From the NCBI GenBank assembly GCA_964504655.1, contig CAZDFD010000010.1, forward strand, positions 1-64,000: DNA of 64,000 bases, in the 5' to 3' direction. Each line of letters starts with the position of its first letter. The stretch's first letter is position 1. The DNA comes from JANXAZ01 sp964504655 (GTDB lineage: Bacteria > Pseudomonadota > Alphaproteobacteria > Geminicoccales > Geminicoccaceae). Positions 26,799-35,208 of this stretch are shown piece by piece. The notes below the pieces were generated by a model. It saw only the letters and a list, made by a program, of their open reading frames with translations, was not told where the DNA came from and searched no databases. The position numbers and the translations under genes were made by a program.

Positions 26799-27931
26799 GC
26801 GGCTTCGCCTTCGCGGTCCTGGCGCGCGACGGTGCCGCCCGCCGCGGCCGGCTCGCAACCGCGCACGGGCCGGTCGACACGCCGGCCTTCATGCCGGTCG
26901 GCACGGCCGCCACGGTCAAGGCGATGACGCCCGAGATGGTGGCCTCGACCGGCGCCCAGATGGTGCTCGCCAACACCTACCATCTGATGCTGCGCCCGGG
27001 TGCCGAGCGGATCGCCCGGCTCGGCGGGCTGCACCGCTTCATGCGCTGGCCGGGCCCGATCCTGACCGATTCGGGCGGCTATCAGGTGATGTCGCTCGAC
27101 GCACTCCGGACGATCTCGGAGGCGGGCGTCACCTTCGCCTCGCACCTGGACGGCTCGCGCCACGAGCTCGGACCCGAGCGCGCGGTGGCGATCCAGGAGC
27201 TGTTGGATGCCACCGTCACCATGCAGCTCGACTGGTGCGTCCGGCTGCCGGCCGAGCCGGCGGTGGTCGAGCGGGCGATGGAGCTGTCGCTCGCCTGGGC
27301 CGAACGCTCGAAGGCGGCGTTCCGGGCGCGCCCGGGCTACGCGCTGTTCGGCATCGTCCAGGGCGGGGTCGACGCGGCGCTGCGCCGGCGTTCCGCCGAG
27401 GGGCTCGTGGCGATCGGCCTCGACGGCTATGCGGTCGGCGGGCTCGCCGTGGGCGAGCCGCAGGCCGAGATGTTCCGCACCCTCGAGGCGACCGTGCCGT
27501 TCCTGCCCGCGGACCGGCCGCGCTACCTCATGGGCGTGGGCAAGCCCGCCGACCTCGTGGGCGCGGTGCTGCGCGGGATCGACCTCTTCGACTGCGTCCT
27601 GCCGACCCGCTCGGGGCGGACCGCCCAGGCCTTCACCCGGCGCGGCCCGGTCAACCTCAAGAACGCCCGCCACGCCGAGGATCCGCGGCCGCTCGACGAG
27701 ACCTCGACCTGCCCGGCGGCGCGCGACTATTCCCGGGCCTACCTGCACCACCTCGTGCGCTCCGGGGAGATCCTGGGCGCGGTGCTCCTCACCTGGAACA
27801 ATCTCTGGCACTATCAGGAGCTGATGCGCCGGCTGCGCGCCGCGATCGAGGCCGGCCGCCTCGAGGCGGAGGCCGCCGCCATCCTCGAGGAGGAGGCGCG
27901 GGGCGACCTCGAGCCCTGGTCCGGTGCTTGA
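26795..27931 (+). CDS. tgt: queuine (preQ1) tRNA-ribosyltransferase
   Basis: A 378-residue TIM-barrel enzyme that swaps guanine 34 for preQ1 in GUN-anticodon tRNAs. The catalytic Asp residues are present: D92 (TDSGGYQV) and D266 (LFDCVLPTRSGR). The structural zinc site is not. Where E. coli has CDCYTC plus a His, this protein has STCPAA (304-309) and Asn in TWNN, keeping only one of four ligands (C306). The flanking text (DYSRAYLHHL) is normal, so alignment is firm. It may belong to a zinc-free branch of alphaproteobacterial Tgt. Confidence 0.93.
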   Translation: MSGFAFAVLARDGAARRGRLATAHGPVDTPAFMPVGTAATVKAMTPEMVASTGAQMVLANTYHLMLRPGAERIARLGGLHRFMRWPGPILTDSGGYQVMSLDALRTISEAGVTFASHLDGSRHELGPERAVAIQELLDATVTMQLDWCVRLPAEPAVVERAMELSLAWAERSKAAFRARPGYALFGIVQGGVDAALRRRSAEGLVAIGLDGYAVGGLAVGEPQAEMFRTLEATVPFLPADRPRYLMGVGKPADLVGAVLRGIDLFDCVLPTRSGRTAQAFTRRGPVNLKNARHAEDPRPLDETSTCPAARDYSRAYLHHLVRSGEILGAVLLTWNNLWHYQELMRRLRAAIEAGRLEAEAAAILEEEARGDLEPWSGA

Positions 27932-27967
27932 CCGCCCCGCCGGTCGAACCGAGAGTCCGGCCCGCGC

Positions 27968-28042
27968 GGACGCCTAGCTCAACGGTAGAGCAACGGACTT
28001 TTAATCCGCAGGTTCAGGGTTCGAATCCCTGGGCGTCCACCA
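27968..28042 (+). tRNA. tRNA-Lys (anticodon UUU)
   Basis: A 75-base tRNA with acceptor stem GGACGCC/GGCGTCC, D arm GCTC...GAGC, anticodon loop CTTTTAA (anticodon UUU), T arm CAGGG-TTCGAAT-CCCTG, discriminator A and encoded CCA (28040-28042). The top pair of the anticodon stem is an A/C mismatch. It begins 36 bases after tgt in the same direction. Confidence 0.96.
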
Positions 28043-28065
28043 GGATCCGCCACCGGGAGAGCCCC

Positions 28066-28695
28066 CTGAGCAGCTCCGATCCGGGCGGCCCGGCCGCCTT
28101 CTGGGACGACCGCTTCGCCGGCGAGGAGTACTGGTACGGCACCGAGCCGAACGCTTGGCTCGCCCGCGAGGCGGGGCGGCTGCGGCCGGGCGGCCGGGTC
28201 CTCGCGGTCTGCGACGGCGAGGGCCGCAACGGCGTCTGGCTGGCCGGCCGCGGCCACGCCGTGACCTCGGTCGACGTCTCGGCGCGCGGCCTCGAGAAGG
28301 CCGCGGCGCTGGCCCGCGCCCGCGGCGTGCGGCTGCAGCTCGTGCAGGCCGATCTGCGCGGCTGGGACTGGCCGGTGGCGGCGTTCGACGGGGTGGTCGC
28401 GATCTTCGCCCACTTCCCCCGTGAGGTCCGCCCGCTCCTGCACCGCCGCATGCTCGAGGCGCTGGTGCCGGGCGGTCTCCTGCTGATCGAGGCCTACAGC
28501 CCCTACCAGCATCTCTACCGGACCGGCGGCCCGCAGGACCTCGACATGCTGGTCACCGCCTTCCGGCTGCAGCAGGACCTGGCCGGCGCCGAGATCCTCG
28601 AGCTCGAGGAGACCGAGACCGACCTCGCGGAGGGGCAGGGCCATCGCGGCCGCTCGGCCGTGGTCCGCCTGATCGCCCGCCGCCCGGGCGCCTGA
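28066..28695 (+). CDS. TehB-like SAM-dependent methyltransferase, CTG start likely
   Basis: A 209-residue class I methyltransferase. Motif I reads LAVCDGEGRNGVWLAGRGH (about 46-64) and is followed by SVDVSARGLEKA. The C-terminal half has the TehB-type LVPGGLLLIEAYSP. The family handles thiol, tellurite, selenium or small-molecule methylation; the substrate is unknown. No ATG, GTG or TTG occurs in frame between the tRNA and GTG 28260, deep inside motif I. The CTG at 28066 has GGGAGAG four bases upstream and gives a full-length N-terminus (FWDDRFAGEEYWYG). Confidence 0.8.
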   Translation: MSSSDPGGPAAFWDDRFAGEEYWYGTEPNAWLAREAGRLRPGGRVLAVCDGEGRNGVWLAGRGHAVTSVDVSARGLEKAAALARARGVRLQLVQADLRGWDWPVAAFDGVVAIFAHFPREVRPLLHRRMLEALVPGGLLLIEAYSPYQHLYRTGGPQDLDMLVTAFRLQQDLAGAEILELEETETDLAEGQGHRGRSAVVRLIARRPGA

Positions 28696-28736
28696 GCGCC
28701 CGCCGCCCGCGCGGATGACGGCCGGCTCACGGCCTC

Positions 28737-28768
28737 TTGACCCACCGCGCCGGCGCCGACCCTAGATT
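28737..28768 (+). promoter_or_regulatory. candidate promoter for the YnjB-like gene
   Basis: TTGACC (28737-28742) and TAGATT (28763-28768), or CTAGAT one base earlier, are 19-20 bases apart, longer than ideal. They lie in the 104-base gap before the binding-protein gene. The same TAGATT string follows the TTGACA at 17.7 kb. Confidence 0.35.
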
Positions 28769-28799
28769 GGCCACGAGGACGCATCGGACGAGGACGGCA

Positions 28800-30001
28800 T
28801 GAGGAGCCAGAGACGGACCCTGCTCGCGGCGCTGGTGTGGATGCCGCTGTCCAGAGCGTTCGCGGCGGAGGGCTTCGCAGCGATCCGCGAGCGGGCGCGC
28901 GGCCAGCGGGTCCACTTCAACCACTGGGGCGGCTCGCCGCAGATCAACGACTACATCGCCTGGGCCGGCTCGGAGCTCGCCCGGCGCTTCGGGGTCGAGC
29001 TGGTCTCCGTCAAGGTGACCGACATCGCCGAGACGGTCGGCCGGATCCTGGCCGAGCGGACCGCCGGGCGCAGCGACGGCGGCTCGGTCGATCTCGTCTG
29101 GATCAACGGCGAGAACTTCAAGGCGATGAAGGAGAACGGCCTGCTCCACGGTCCGTTCACCCAGCTCCTGCCGAACTTCGCCCTCATCGACACCGTGGGC
29201 AAGCCCACCACACTCCGGGACTTCACGGTGCCCACGGACGGGCTCGAGGCGCCCTGGGGCATGGCCCAGTTCGTCCTGATCCACGACGGCGCGCGGCTCG
29301 CGGCACCGCCGCGCTCGCTGGCGGCACTCCTGCGCTGGGCGGCTTCCGAGCCGGGTCGCTTCACCTACCCCGCACCGCCCGACTTCATCGGCTCGACCTT
29401 CCTCAAGCACGTGCTCTACGCCACCATCGACGACCCGCGCCGGCTCGAGCGGCCGGCCGATCCGGCGAGCTTCGAGGCGGCCACGGTCGGGGTGTGGACC
29501 TGGCTCGACGCGCTCCGCCCGCATCTCTGGCGCGAGGGCACGACCTACCCGGCCAACAAGGAGGCCCTGCACCAGCTCTTGGACGACGGCGAGGTGGCGC
29601 TCTCGATGGCCTTCAACCCGGCCGAGGCCTCGAGCCTGATCCGGGCCGGGCGGCTGCCCGCGACCGCCCGCACCTACCTCCTCGACAAGGGCACGATCGC
29701 CAACACCCACTTCCTCGCCATCCCCTTCAACGCCGCCGCCAAGGAGGGGGCGCTCGTGGCGATCGACTTCCTCCTCTCGCCCGAGGCCCAGGCGCGCAAG
29801 GCCGACGAGGCCGTGTGGGGCGATCCGACGGTGCTCGACCTCGAGCGTCTGGAGCCGGCCGACCGCGCCCGCTTCGAGGCCCTCGAGCGGGGCCCGGCGA
29901 CGCTGCCGCCCGAGGCGCTGCGCCCGGTCCTGCCCGAGCCGCACCCGTCCTGGATGGAGCTCCTCGAGGAGGGCTGGCTGCGGCGCTACGGCCGCGGATG
30001 A
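28800..30001 (+). CDS. YnjB-like periplasmic binding protein of an ABC importer
   Basis: This 400-residue extracellular solute-binding protein has an N-terminal signal peptide (about 1-23; RRTLLAALVWMPLSRAFA). HFNHWGGSPQINDYIAWAG near residue 40 and WINGENFKAMKENGLL near 100 are typical of the E. coli YnjB group, related to thiamine and metal-type binding proteins. The ligand is not known. Its stop overlaps the permease start (ATGA). Confidence 0.85.
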
Positions 30002-31734
30002 GGCCGGCCGCGGCCCGGCTCGCCGCGGCGCCGGCGCTGCTCCTGGTGCTCGGCCCGGCCACGGCCGGGCTCCTCGGCACGCTCCTGCCGGCACTCGGCT
30101 TCCTGCCGGCGCTCGGCCACCACACGCCCTCGCTCGACCCCTGGCGGGCGCTCTTCGCCACGCCGGGGCTCGGCCGCGCCACGCTCCTCGCGGTCTCGAG
30201 CGGTGCCGGCTCGACGCTCCTGGCGCTCGGCCTCGCCGTGGCGATCGCCGCCGTGCTGCACGGCCGGCCGGCGGAAGCGCGGATGCGGGCGCTCCTGCCG
30301 CCGCTGCTCGCCACCCCGCACGCCGCGGCGGCCGTGGGCTTCGCTTTCCTCGTCGCGCCCTCGGGCCTGCTCGTGCGCCTCCTGGCCCCGGCGCTCGGGC
30401 TCGAGCGGCCGCCCGGGCTCGCCACCGTGCAGGATCCCTGGGCGCTCGCCCTGACGGTGGCCCTGGCGCTGCGCGAGGCGCCGTTCCTCCTGTTCGTGCT
30501 CCTGGCGGCTTCCGACCGGCCGGGCCTCGACCACCAGCTCGGCGCCGCCCGGGCGCTCGGCCGCGGCCCGGTGGCGGCCTGGCTCGAGGTCGCCCTGCCC
30601 CAGCTCTGGCCGTCGCTGCGGCTGCCGGTCCTGGCGGTGCTCGCCTACGGGCTCTCGGCGGTCGACATGGCGCTCGTACTGGGCCCGACGGCACCGCCGC
30701 CGCTCGCGGTCCTGCTCCTGCGCTGGCTCGCCGACCCCGACCTCGACCGCCGGCTCGTGGCGAGCGCCGGGGCGCTGCTCGTGCTCGCCGTGACCCTGGG
30801 CCTCGCCCTCGCCGGCCGGCTCCTCGAGCTCCTCCTGGCCGGGGCACGGCGGGCGCCCCGACCGCTCGTCGTCGCCCTGACCGGCCTCGGCCGGGCGGCC
30901 GCGATCCTCGTGCCGGGCGCGGCGCTGGCCGGGCTCGCCGTGCTCGTGGCCTGGTCGCTGGCGGCGAGCTGGCGCTTCCCGGCGCTCCTGCCGTCCGGCC
31001 CGGACCTCGCCGCCTGGCGCGCCGCGCTGCCGCTCCTGGGCCCGGCGCTCGGCGCCACCGCCGCGATCGCGGCTGCGAGCGCGCTCCTGGCGCTCGCGGC
31101 GACGATCGCCGCACTCGAGGCGCCCGATCGCGGCGGCCGGGCGATGGCGCTCCTCTGGCTGCCGCTCCTGGTCCCGCAGATCGCCCTCGTGTTCGGCCTG
31201 CAGGTCCTCGTGATCCTCCTGGGCCTCGCCGACAGCGCCGCCGGGGTGGTGCTGACCCACCTCGTGCTGGTCCTGCCCTACACCTGGCTCGTGCTGCGCG
31301 GGCCCTGGGCCGGGCTGGACCCGCGCCTCCTGGCCGCCGCCCGCTGCCTCGGGTGCAGCGGCCTCGGCGCGCTCCGCCGGGTGCGCCTGCCGCTCCTGCT
31401 GGCACCCGTCCTGGCGGCGGTCGCGGTCGGGTTCTCGGTGAGCGTCGCCCAGTACCTTCTGACGCTGGCCGCCGGCGGCGGCCGGGTCGCCACGCTCGCC
31501 ACCGAGACCATGGCGCTCGCCGCCGGCGGCGACCGTCGGCGGATCGCCGTCGCGGCCCTCCTCCTGGCCCTCCTGCCGCTCGCCGCGACCGGGCTCGCGG
31601 TCGCCCTGCCGGTGCTGGTGGCGCGGCGCCGCCGCCGCCCGCCTCAGCTCCGGGGCAACGGCGCGAACAGGCTCTCGATGTCGTCCTCGGTGAAGGACAG
31701 GCCGGCGCCGCCGCCGCCGAGCACGCCCTCGTAG
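29998..31734 (+). CDS. YnjC-like ABC permease (two fused permease domains)
   Basis: A 578-residue membrane protein with about twelve helices in two BPD_transp_1-type halves, each with an EAA-like loop (about 188-205 and 455-472). It resembles E. coli YnjC. Helices end near residue 545. The last about 30 residues are Arg-, Pro- and Ser-rich and are read through the 3' end of the convergent helicase gene, a 91-base overlap. YnjC proteins are usually nearer 510 residues. No YnjD-type ATPase gene follows, so the ATPase must be elsewhere or shared. Confidence 0.85.
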   Translation: MRPAAARLAAAPALLLVLGPATAGLLGTLLPALGFLPALGHHTPSLDPWRALFATPGLGRATLLAVSSGAGSTLLALGLAVAIAAVLHGRPAEARMRALLPPLLATPHAAAAVGFAFLVAPSGLLVRLLAPALGLERPPGLATVQDPWALALTVALALREAPFLLFVLLAASDRPGLDHQLGAARALGRGPVAAWLEVALPQLWPSLRLPVLAVLAYGLSAVDMALVLGPTAPPPLAVLLLRWLADPDLDRRLVASAGALLVLAVTLGLALAGRLLELLLAGARRAPRPLVVALTGLGRAAAILVPGAALAGLAVLVAWSLAASWRFPALLPSGPDLAAWRAALPLLGPALGATAAIAAASALLALAATIAALEAPDRGGRAMALLWLPLLVPQIALVFGLQVLVILLGLADSAAGVVLTHLVLVLPYTWLVLRGPWAGLDPRLLAAARCLGCSGLGALRRVRLPLLLAPVLAAVAVGFSVSVAQYLLTLAAGGGRVATLATETMALAAGGDRRRIAVAALLLALLPLAATGLAVALPVLVARRRRRPPQLRGNGANRLSMSSSVKDRPAPPPPSTPS

Positions 31735-34700
31735 AGCGCCTTCTTGCGGCCCTGCAGCTCGACCATCTTCTCCTCGACCGTGCCCGCGGCGATCAGCCGG
31801 TAGACGAACACGGTCTTGTCCTGGCCGATCCGGTGGGCGCGGTCGGTCGCCTGCGCCTCGACCGCCGGGTTCCACCAGGGATCGTAGTGGATCACCGTGT
31901 CGGCCGCGGTCAGCGTCAGCCCGACGCCGCCCGCCTTGAGGCTGATCAGGAAGATCGGCACCTCGAGGGACTGGAAGCGCTGGACCGGGGTCTCCCGGTC
32001 GCGGGTCCGCCCGGTCAGCTTGACGAAGCTCAGCCCCTGCGCGGTCAGGCCCTCCTCGATCAGATCGAGCATCTCGACGAACTGGCTGAAGACGATGATC
32101 CGCCGCCCGGTCTCGACCATGTTGGGCAGCATCTCCATCAACAGCTCGAACTTGGCCGAGCCGACCGGCTCCTCGGGCCGCTGGCTCTTGAGGAGCCGCG
32201 GATCGCAGCACACCTGGCGCAGCTTCAACAGCGCCTCGAGGATGGCGATGTTCGACTGGGCGAGCCCGCGCGCCTGGATCTCGGCGCGGACCCGGTCGTG
32301 CATGGCGAGCCTGACGCTCTCGTAGAGGTCGCGCTGGCCGTCGCCGAGGTCGATCTCGCGCAGCATCTCGGTCTTGGGCGGCAGCTCGGGCGCCACCTGC
32401 TCCTTGGTCCGCCGCAGCATGAACGGCTTGACGCGGGCCACGAGCAGGGACTGGCGGTCGTTGTCGCCCTCCTTCTCGATGCGGTTGCGGAACACCCGGC
32501 GGAACACCTCGCGGTCGCCCAGAAGGCCGGGGACGAGGAAGTTGAACACCGACCAGAGCTCGCCCAGGTGGTTCTCGATCGGCGTGCCGGTGAGCGCCAG
32601 GCGCTGCTCGGCCTGGAGCTGCACGGCGGTCCGCGCCAGCTTGGTGGTCGGGTTCTTGATCGCCTGCGCCTCGTCCAGGATCACGAGGCGGAAGCGGCGC
32701 TGCACGAGCTCGTCGCGGTCGCGGATCAACAGCGCGTAGCTCGTCAGCACGACGTCGTGGTCGTCGATCTCCTCGAACAGCTCCCGCCGGTCGTTGCCCT
32801 GCAGGACCAGGAGGTCGAGGTCGGGCGCGAACTTGCGGATCTCGCTCCGCCAGGTCGGGATCAGGCTCGTGGGCGCCACCACGAGGACCGGCTCCTCGAG
32901 CCGGCCGCACTGCTTCTCCATGAGGATGTGGGCGAGCGCCTGCAGCGTCTTGCCGAGGCCCATGTCGTCGGCGAGCACCCCCGAGAGACCGACGCTCGAG
33001 AGGAACTGCAGCCAGGACAGGCCCTGCTGCTGGTAGGGGCGGAGCTGGGCCTTGAGGGCCGCGGGCGGGGGCACGAGCGGCACCCCGCCGCTCTCGACCA
33101 GCCGGCGCGCCATGGCGCGGAGCTGCTCGCCGCCGGTCCAGCGGAGCTGGCCGCCGGGCAGGGCACCCTCGAGCGTGACGAGCCGGGTCGCCTCGGCGCG
33201 CGCCAGCCGCAAGGGCTCGCCCTCCTTGACCCGACCGCCGGCGAACAGCTCGTGCAGGGCGTCGAGCACCGCCTTGAGCCGCGAGGCCGGGATCGGCACC
33301 AGCCGGCCGTCCGGCAGCGAGCCGTAGACCGGGTCGTCGCCGAAGCTCTCGAGCTGGGCGGTGCCGAGCTCCTCCGGGGCGCGCCGGAACAGGTCGAGCA
33401 GCACCGGCAGGAGCGAGATCCGCTCGCCGCCGACATTGATGCCGATGTCGAGGTCGAACCAGTCGATGCCGGTGTCGGTGACGTCGACGCGCCAGTCCTC
33501 GTCCGCCTGCACGACGCGGTAGGGGTAGTTCTCCGAGAAGCTGACCTTCCAGCCTTCGGCCTGCAGGCGGGGGAGTTCCCGGTGGTTGAACTCGACCCAG
33601 CGCATCGAGATGTCGTCGTCCTCCTCGTCCTCCTCGAAGGTGAAGTCCTGACGCGCCGTCTCGGGGGCGAAGCGGCCGAGCCCGGTCGGCCCGAGCGGCT
33701 GCAGCCCGAGGCCGTTCAGCCGCTCGATCAGCTGGACCTCGCTGACCGCGTCGCGCGGCATGACGAGGAGCCGGTTGTCGACCACGTGGTTGAGCTCGGT
33801 GCGGCCGTCCTGCCAGCCGACCTCGCAGCCCTCGTAGTCGAAGGTGACCCGGGCGAGCGGCAGGTCGACCTCCTCCTCGCGGCGGTCCCAGCCGGTGCCG
33901 CGGCTCACGAGCACGCGCGGGCAGTGGAGGTGGATGCAGGGCCTGGGCTTGACCTCGAGCTGCTCGCGCTTCTTGAGCGGCTCGGGCAGCGGCAGGACCT
34001 CGGCCGAGGGCTGCAGCCGCTGCCGCACCAGGGTGGCGACGGTCGCGGGGATGGCCGGCGCGCGCAGCAGCAGCGTGGCGACCCGCTCCGGCACCACGGT
34101 CTCGACCGGGCCCACCTCGCGGGTCTTGACGTCGATGTACCAGGGCTGGCCCAGGGCCACGATCACCGTGTCGTCGCCGCCGCGCTCGAGCTCGCACACG
34201 CAGCGCTGCTGACCCTCCGGGTCGAAGCGCCAGTAGAACCGGCCCCGGCGCGGCGCCGCGTAGGCGAGCGGCAGGCCCTGGCCGTTGCGCCAGTGGCAGC
34301 GGCCGGTCTCGAGGATCCGCCGCAGCGTCTCGCCGTCGGCGGCGGCGCCGAGCCGGCGGGTGTTGCTCGGCACGCCGCCCAGGAGCCGGCCGATGATCTG
34401 GTCCTCGAGCCCGACGAAGGAGGGCGCCTCGTCGCTCACCAGGTTGGTGATCGCGACCGGCTGCTCGCGGCCGTAGGCGCCGCCGGCGAGCTGGCGGGCG
34501 CGCACCGTGGCGACCATGATCGGCTGCGCCATGCCCTGATCGCGCCAGGCCCGCTGCGCCGGCTCGAGCAGATAGAGGATGCACTCGGCACCGTCGGCGT
34601 GGCCGTTGCTCGCGGGCTGGCGGGCGGCGCCGTTGACCGCGCCGATCCAGGCCTCGACCTCCTGGTCGATCGAGCCCACGACGTCGTCGGGCGAGGGTGT

Positions 34701-34991
34701 GGCGGTCTTGTCGAGCACGCCCAGGAGTGTGGCCGCGGCGTGCTCGCACTCGGAGTAGACGAGGCAGGTGCAGGTCGAGGTGATCTTGACCCGCCCGCCC
34801 CGGCCGTTGGCGATCTTGACGCGGGTCAGGAACGGCGCGCGTCGCTCGCCCTTGATCCGGCCCGTGACCGATCGTCCGTCGCGCTCGACCTCGACGTCGA
34901 TGACGGCACCGTTGGCCACGAGGTCCTCGGCCTTCTTCCAGATCGTCGTCGGGAAGAGGCGTTCCAGGTCGGTTCGGTTGAATGGAAGCAT
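31644..34991 (-). CDS. SWIM zinc-finger SNF2-family helicase
   Basis: A DNA translocase of about 1115 residues. An N-terminal SWIM finger (CTCLVYSECEH, near residue 75) is followed by a long domain typical of bacterial SNF2 proteins (with an acidic EEDEEDDD stretch). The two RecA-like lobes come last: Walker A DDMGLGKTLQ, DEAQ box ILDEAQAIKN, and the C-terminal motif HRIGQDKTVFVYRL. Likely roles are transcription recycling (RapA-like) or repair. The start is uncertain. ATG 34991 is chosen because the 27 codons upstream to ATG 35072 use rare codons and look non-coding; neither start has a good ribosome site. Confidence 0.88.
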   Translation of the reverse strand: MLPFNRTDLERLFPTTIWKKAEDLVANGAVIDVEVERDGRSVTGRIKGERRAPFLTRVKIANGRGGRVKITSTCTCLVYSECEHAAATLLGVLDKTATPSPDDVVGSIDQEVEAWIGAVNGAARQPASNGHADGAECILYLLEPAQRAWRDQGMAQPIMVATVRARQLAGGAYGREQPVAITNLVSDEAPSFVGLEDQIIGRLLGGVPSNTRRLGAAADGETLRRILETGRCHWRNGQGLPLAYAAPRRGRFYWRFDPEGQQRCVCELERGGDDTVIVALGQPWYIDVKTREVGPVETVVPERVATLLLRAPAIPATVATLVRQRLQPSAEVLPLPEPLKKREQLEVKPRPCIHLHCPRVLVSRGTGWDRREEEVDLPLARVTFDYEGCEVGWQDGRTELNHVVDNRLLVMPRDAVSEVQLIERLNGLGLQPLGPTGLGRFAPETARQDFTFEEDEEDDDISMRWVEFNHRELPRLQAEGWKVSFSENYPYRVVQADEDWRVDVTDTGIDWFDLDIGINVGGERISLLPVLLDLFRRAPEELGTAQLESFGDDPVYGSLPDGRLVPIPASRLKAVLDALHELFAGGRVKEGEPLRLARAEATRLVTLEGALPGGQLRWTGGEQLRAMARRLVESGGVPLVPPPAALKAQLRPYQQQGLSWLQFLSSVGLSGVLADDMGLGKTLQALAHILMEKQCGRLEEPVLVVAPTSLIPTWRSEIRKFAPDLDLLVLQGNDRRELFEEIDDHDVVLTSYALLIRDRDELVQRRFRLVILDEAQAIKNPTTKLARTAVQLQAEQRLALTGTPIENHLGELWSVFNFLVPGLLGDREVFRRVFRNRIEKEGDNDRQSLLVARVKPFMLRRTKEQVAPELPPKTEMLREIDLGDGQRDLYESVRLAMHDRVRAEIQARGLAQSNIAILEALLKLRQVCCDPRLLKSQRPEEPVGSAKFELLMEMLPNMVETGRRIIVFSQFVEMLDLIEEGLTAQGLSFVKLTGRTRDRETPVQRFQSLEVPIFLISLKAGGVGLTLTAADTVIHYDPWWNPAVEAQATDRAHRIGQDKTVFVYRLIAAGTVEEKMVELQGRKKALYEGVLGGGGAGLSFTEDDIESLFAPLPRS

Positions 34992-35180
34992 CGGTTGGAA
35001 GGTCGCGCGCGTGCTGTTCTGGTTGTTCGGCGACAACGGGCGCCGATCCTGGTCTCTCGCATAATCGCGCATACCCGCCAAGAGCCTTTGATCGACCGGC
35101 GACCGCCTCGGGTCGGCAGCGTGGCGGCCCGGTGACCGCGCTGCGGCCGGATGTGGCCTAGCGCGCGGCGCGAGCATCCC

Positions 35181-35207
35181 CCTCCTGCGGCAATCCGCCG
35201 CAGGGGG
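35181..35207 (-). terminator. hairpin just after the deaminase gene
   Basis: A 7-bp perfect stem (CTGCGGC/GCCGCAG) is extended by CCTC/GGGG with one G-U pair, closing a five-base loop (35192-35196). It begins one base after the codA-like stop on the minus strand and separates that operon from the SNF2 gene. No T run follows. Confidence 0.5.
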
Positions 35208-35208
35208 C

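Noticed and set aside
27935..28065. Coding frame running through the tRNA into the methyltransferase
   Set aside because: The tRNA fold is complete with encoded CCA; the frame is open there only by chance.
34992..35072. 27-codon N-terminal extension of the SNF2 helicase
   Set aside because: Rare codons (TTG, CAA, AGA), lower GC and no family similarity suggest leader sequence. Kept only as an alternative start.
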